From Sphingomonas sp. R-74633 (lineage in GTDB: Bacteria > Pseudomonadota > Alphaproteobacteria > Sphingomonadales > Sphingomonadaceae), in the NCBI RefSeq assembly GCF_013416555.1, contig NZ_JACCFG010000001.1, positions 62,001-126,000 on the forward strand: a DNA stretch of 64,000 bases, read 5' to 3'. This document shows, one piece after another, positions 62,555 to 64,000 of the stretch (its first letter is position 1; every line of letters begins with the position of its first letter). The translations under genes and the position numbers were made by a program. A model generated the notes under the pieces. That model made no database searches, was not told the origin of the DNA, and saw only the letters and a program-made list of their open reading frames with translations.

Positions 62555-63523
62555 ATGCGCAAACTCGCGGTCATCGGTGCCGGACAGCTCGGCAGCCGCC
62601 ATCTCCAGGCCCTGATGAAGTTGACCTTCCCATGCGAGATATGGGTGATGGACCCTTCAGCCGCCTCGCTCGACACCGCGCGGGAAAGGGCATCGGTCAT
62701 TGCGCAGGGCGCGGATCATAAGTTGTATTTCACCCAGCAACTGACCGAGCTGCCGAGGGCTCTCGACTATGTCATCGTCGCGACCGCCGCCGATGTGCGG
62801 TGGAAGGTGCTGCAGCAGCTGTTGGGTGCCTCCTCGGTGCGGTATCTGCTACTCGAGAAAGTGCTGTTCCAAGACCTTGCGCACTATGACGCGGCGCAGC
62901 AACTTTTTGCCTCCTGCGGAACCTCGGTATGGGTCAACTGCACCCGCAGGGCCTATCCCATCTACGACAGGGTGCGCGATTTTTTCGCGGGGCGGCCGCT
63001 ATGGCAGATGAACGTGTCGGGCGGCGAGTGGGGGCTGGGCTGCAACGGGGTTCATTTCCTTGACCTCTATGCCTTTCTCGGCGGCGAGACCGTCAACGCG
63101 TTCTCCACCGACGCGCTCGATCCCCAGGTGATCGCGAGCAAACGGTCGGGCTTCCACGAATTCACGGGAACGCTGACGGGAACCTCGCCGAGCGGCCGGT
63201 TCGAAGCGACTTCCCGTGGCGATTCCGGGGAGCCGATCATCATTGAGCTGCGCGCGGAAGGGCGCAGTTGCGTGCTGGATGAGGCAACCGGAACTGCTTT
63301 TTTCGGCGATCATGCGGAGAAGCGCTGGACGACCGAAGATTTCACCAACCCGTTCCTCAGCGATGTGGGCGCCCAGATTGCCGAGGGGTTGCTGAGCCGG
63401 GGCGAATGCCAGTTGCCGACCTATGCGGAATCGGCTGCCTGCCACGTGCCCTTCGTGCGTGCGCTTGCGTCGTTCGCTGCACGCTATATAGGCCAGCCTG
63501 CAAATATTTGCCCGATTACCTGA
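62555..63523 (+). CDS. Gfo/Idh/MocA-family oxidoreductase, atypical
   Basis: The 322-residue protein begins KLAVIGAGQLGSRHLQAL. The usual EKP motif is changed to LLLEKVLFQD, while YVIVATAADVRW and the C-terminal GGEWGLGCNGVHFLDLYAFL follow the family pattern. GAGAGA precedes the ATG. It is a second member after PtmF and may act on a keto sugar or be catalytically altered. A 12-base gap separates it from the next gene. Confidence 0.8.
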   Translation: MRKLAVIGAGQLGSRHLQALMKLTFPCEIWVMDPSAASLDTARERASVIAQGADHKLYFTQQLTELPRALDYVIVATAADVRWKVLQQLLGASSVRYLLLEKVLFQDLAHYDAAQQLFASCGTSVWVNCTRRAYPIYDRVRDFFAGRPLWQMNVSGGEWGLGCNGVHFLDLYAFLGGETVNAFSTDALDPQVIASKRSGFHEFTGTLTGTSPSGRFEATSRGDSGEPIIIELRAEGRSCVLDEATGTAFFGDHAEKRWTTEDFTNPFLSDVGAQIAEGLLSRGECQLPTYAESAACHVPFVRALASFAARYIGQPANICPIT

Positions 63524-63535
63524 GGCACCTTCGGC

Positions 63536-64000
63536 ATGCATTCTCAGTCAGTTCTCCTCGTCGGCTCTGGCCCGATGGCTGTCGACTATTGGAACGTGCT
63601 GACCGCGATGTCGGTGCCGATCACAGTGGTCGGGCGAAGCGAGGCTTCCGCCGCGCGGTTTCAGGAGAAGACCGGCGCGGAATGCGTGGCGGGTGGTATC
63701 GAGAACTATCTTGCGACGGCCCCCGTCTTGCCGGAAGTGGCAATCGTCGCGGTTACCGTGGAGCAGTTGGCACCCGTTGCGCGCGCGTTGATCGATGCTG
63801 GTGTCCTGCGCTTGCTGGTGGAGAAGCCCGGCGCACTCAACGAGGCCGCGCTTACTCAGCTCGCCGAGACCGCGCGTGCGCGCGGCGCGCAAGTGTATAT
63901 CGCCTATAATCGTCGCTTCTATGCATCGGTGATCGAGGCGCGGCGCATCATCGCTGAGGAGGGCGGTGTCCGCTCGCTGACCTTCGAGTTCAACGAGTGG
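63536..64000 (+). CDS. Gfo/Idh/MocA-family oxidoreductase (3' end beyond window)
   Basis: ATG 63536 opens a frame that runs to the window end (155 codons seen). It begins VLLVGSGPMAVDYWNVL, a Rossmann motif, and has VAIVAVTVEQL, the family Lys in LLVEKPGALNE and YIAYNRRFYAS. The third Gfo/Idh protein in the cluster, it keeps the EKP motif. The downstream part of the locus, where glycosyltransferases would be expected, is not visible. Confidence 0.85.
   Translation, partial: MHSQSVLLVGSGPMAVDYWNVLTAMSVPITVVGRSEASAARFQEKTGAECVAGGIENYLATAPVLPEVAIVAVTVEQLAPVARALIDAGVLRLLVEKPGALNEAALTQLAETARARGAQVYIAYNRRFYASVIEARRIIAEEGGVRSLTFEFNEW

Noticed and set aside
1..64000. tRNA, rRNA, insertion sequence, prophage, toxin-antitoxin or CRISPR-Cas genes
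   Set aside because: None recognised on either strand by motif reading; weak RNA genes could still be missed without a covariance search.

Overview
The window is high-GC DNA with very tightly packed genes, many overlapping as ATGA or TGATG. It looks like a chromosomal segment of an alphaproteobacterium close to Sphingomonas. Supporting signs are an HWE-family histidine kinase, a plant/alphaproteobacterial-type glutamate-cysteine ligase, a TTAA-N7-TTAAC (CtrA-type) box, palindromic CCCCGGC...GCCGGGG intergenic repeats, and GDP-route nonulosonic acid genes. No rRNA, tRNA, CRISPR array, prophage or insertion sequence was seen. The genus is an inference; no database search was possible.

Layout. 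1-8.2 kb: the 3' part of a giant repeat-rich autotransporter adhesin. 8.3-16.7 kb: signalling genes (a four-PAS HWE kinase with its receiver; a receiver-GGDEF-EAL protein coupled to a CHASE4-type kinase), a CitE-like lyase, and a membrane protein fused to a SET methyltransferase domain. 16.9-20.4 kb: sulfate activation (cysD-cysNC-cysQ). 20.6-22.9 kb: an unrecognised 50-residue ORF, then rfbA-rfbB for dTDP-4-keto-6-deoxyglucose. 22.8-25.7 kb: amino-sugar/peptidoglycan recycling (kinase-murQ-nagA). 25.8-29.3 kb: a nitrilase-family amidase-gshA pair and ugd. 29.4-29.7 kb: a structured gap with a 20-residue ORF, a hairpin, a strong minus-strand terminator and a CtrA-type box. 29.8-34.1 kb: an EAL protein, a TPR hybrid kinase and a stand-alone receiver. 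34.2-37.2 kb: a Tat/lipobox intradiol dioxygenase-like protein and an OmpR/EnvZ-type pair. 37.3-37.6 kb: two REP-like inverted repeats and a Fur-like palindrome. 37.6-40.6 kb: an MFS transporter, a DUF3617 lipoprotein, rpsU and an FKBP.

40.7-50.4 kb is a surface-polysaccharide assembly block: acyltransferase-SGNH protein, Tat-exported beta-helix protein, Wzy/WaaL-type polymerase or ligase, Wza-like exporter, Wzc-like tyrosine kinase with a (Tyr-Gly)6 tail, and an unknown membrane-anchored protein. No glycosyltransferase or flippase lies in the window.

50.5-64.0 kb is a nearly complete set for a CMP-legionaminic-acid-type sugar through GDP-linked intermediates: LegB, LegC, LegG (NeuC-like), LegI (NeuB-like), a NeuD/PglD-type acetyltransferase, PtmE, PtmF, LegF/PtmB and PtmA. 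It is interleaved with genes that the Campylobacter pathway does not need: a second epimerase, a second DegT aminotransferase, a WbqC-family protein, a PIG-L deacetylase between legG and legI, and two further Gfo/Idh oxidoreductases. The likely output is a modified nonulosonic acid plus a second unusual sugar for a capsule, O-chain or flagellin glycan. Together with rfbAB, ugd and the sulfate-activation genes, much of the window serves cell-surface glycan supply, assembly and signalling.
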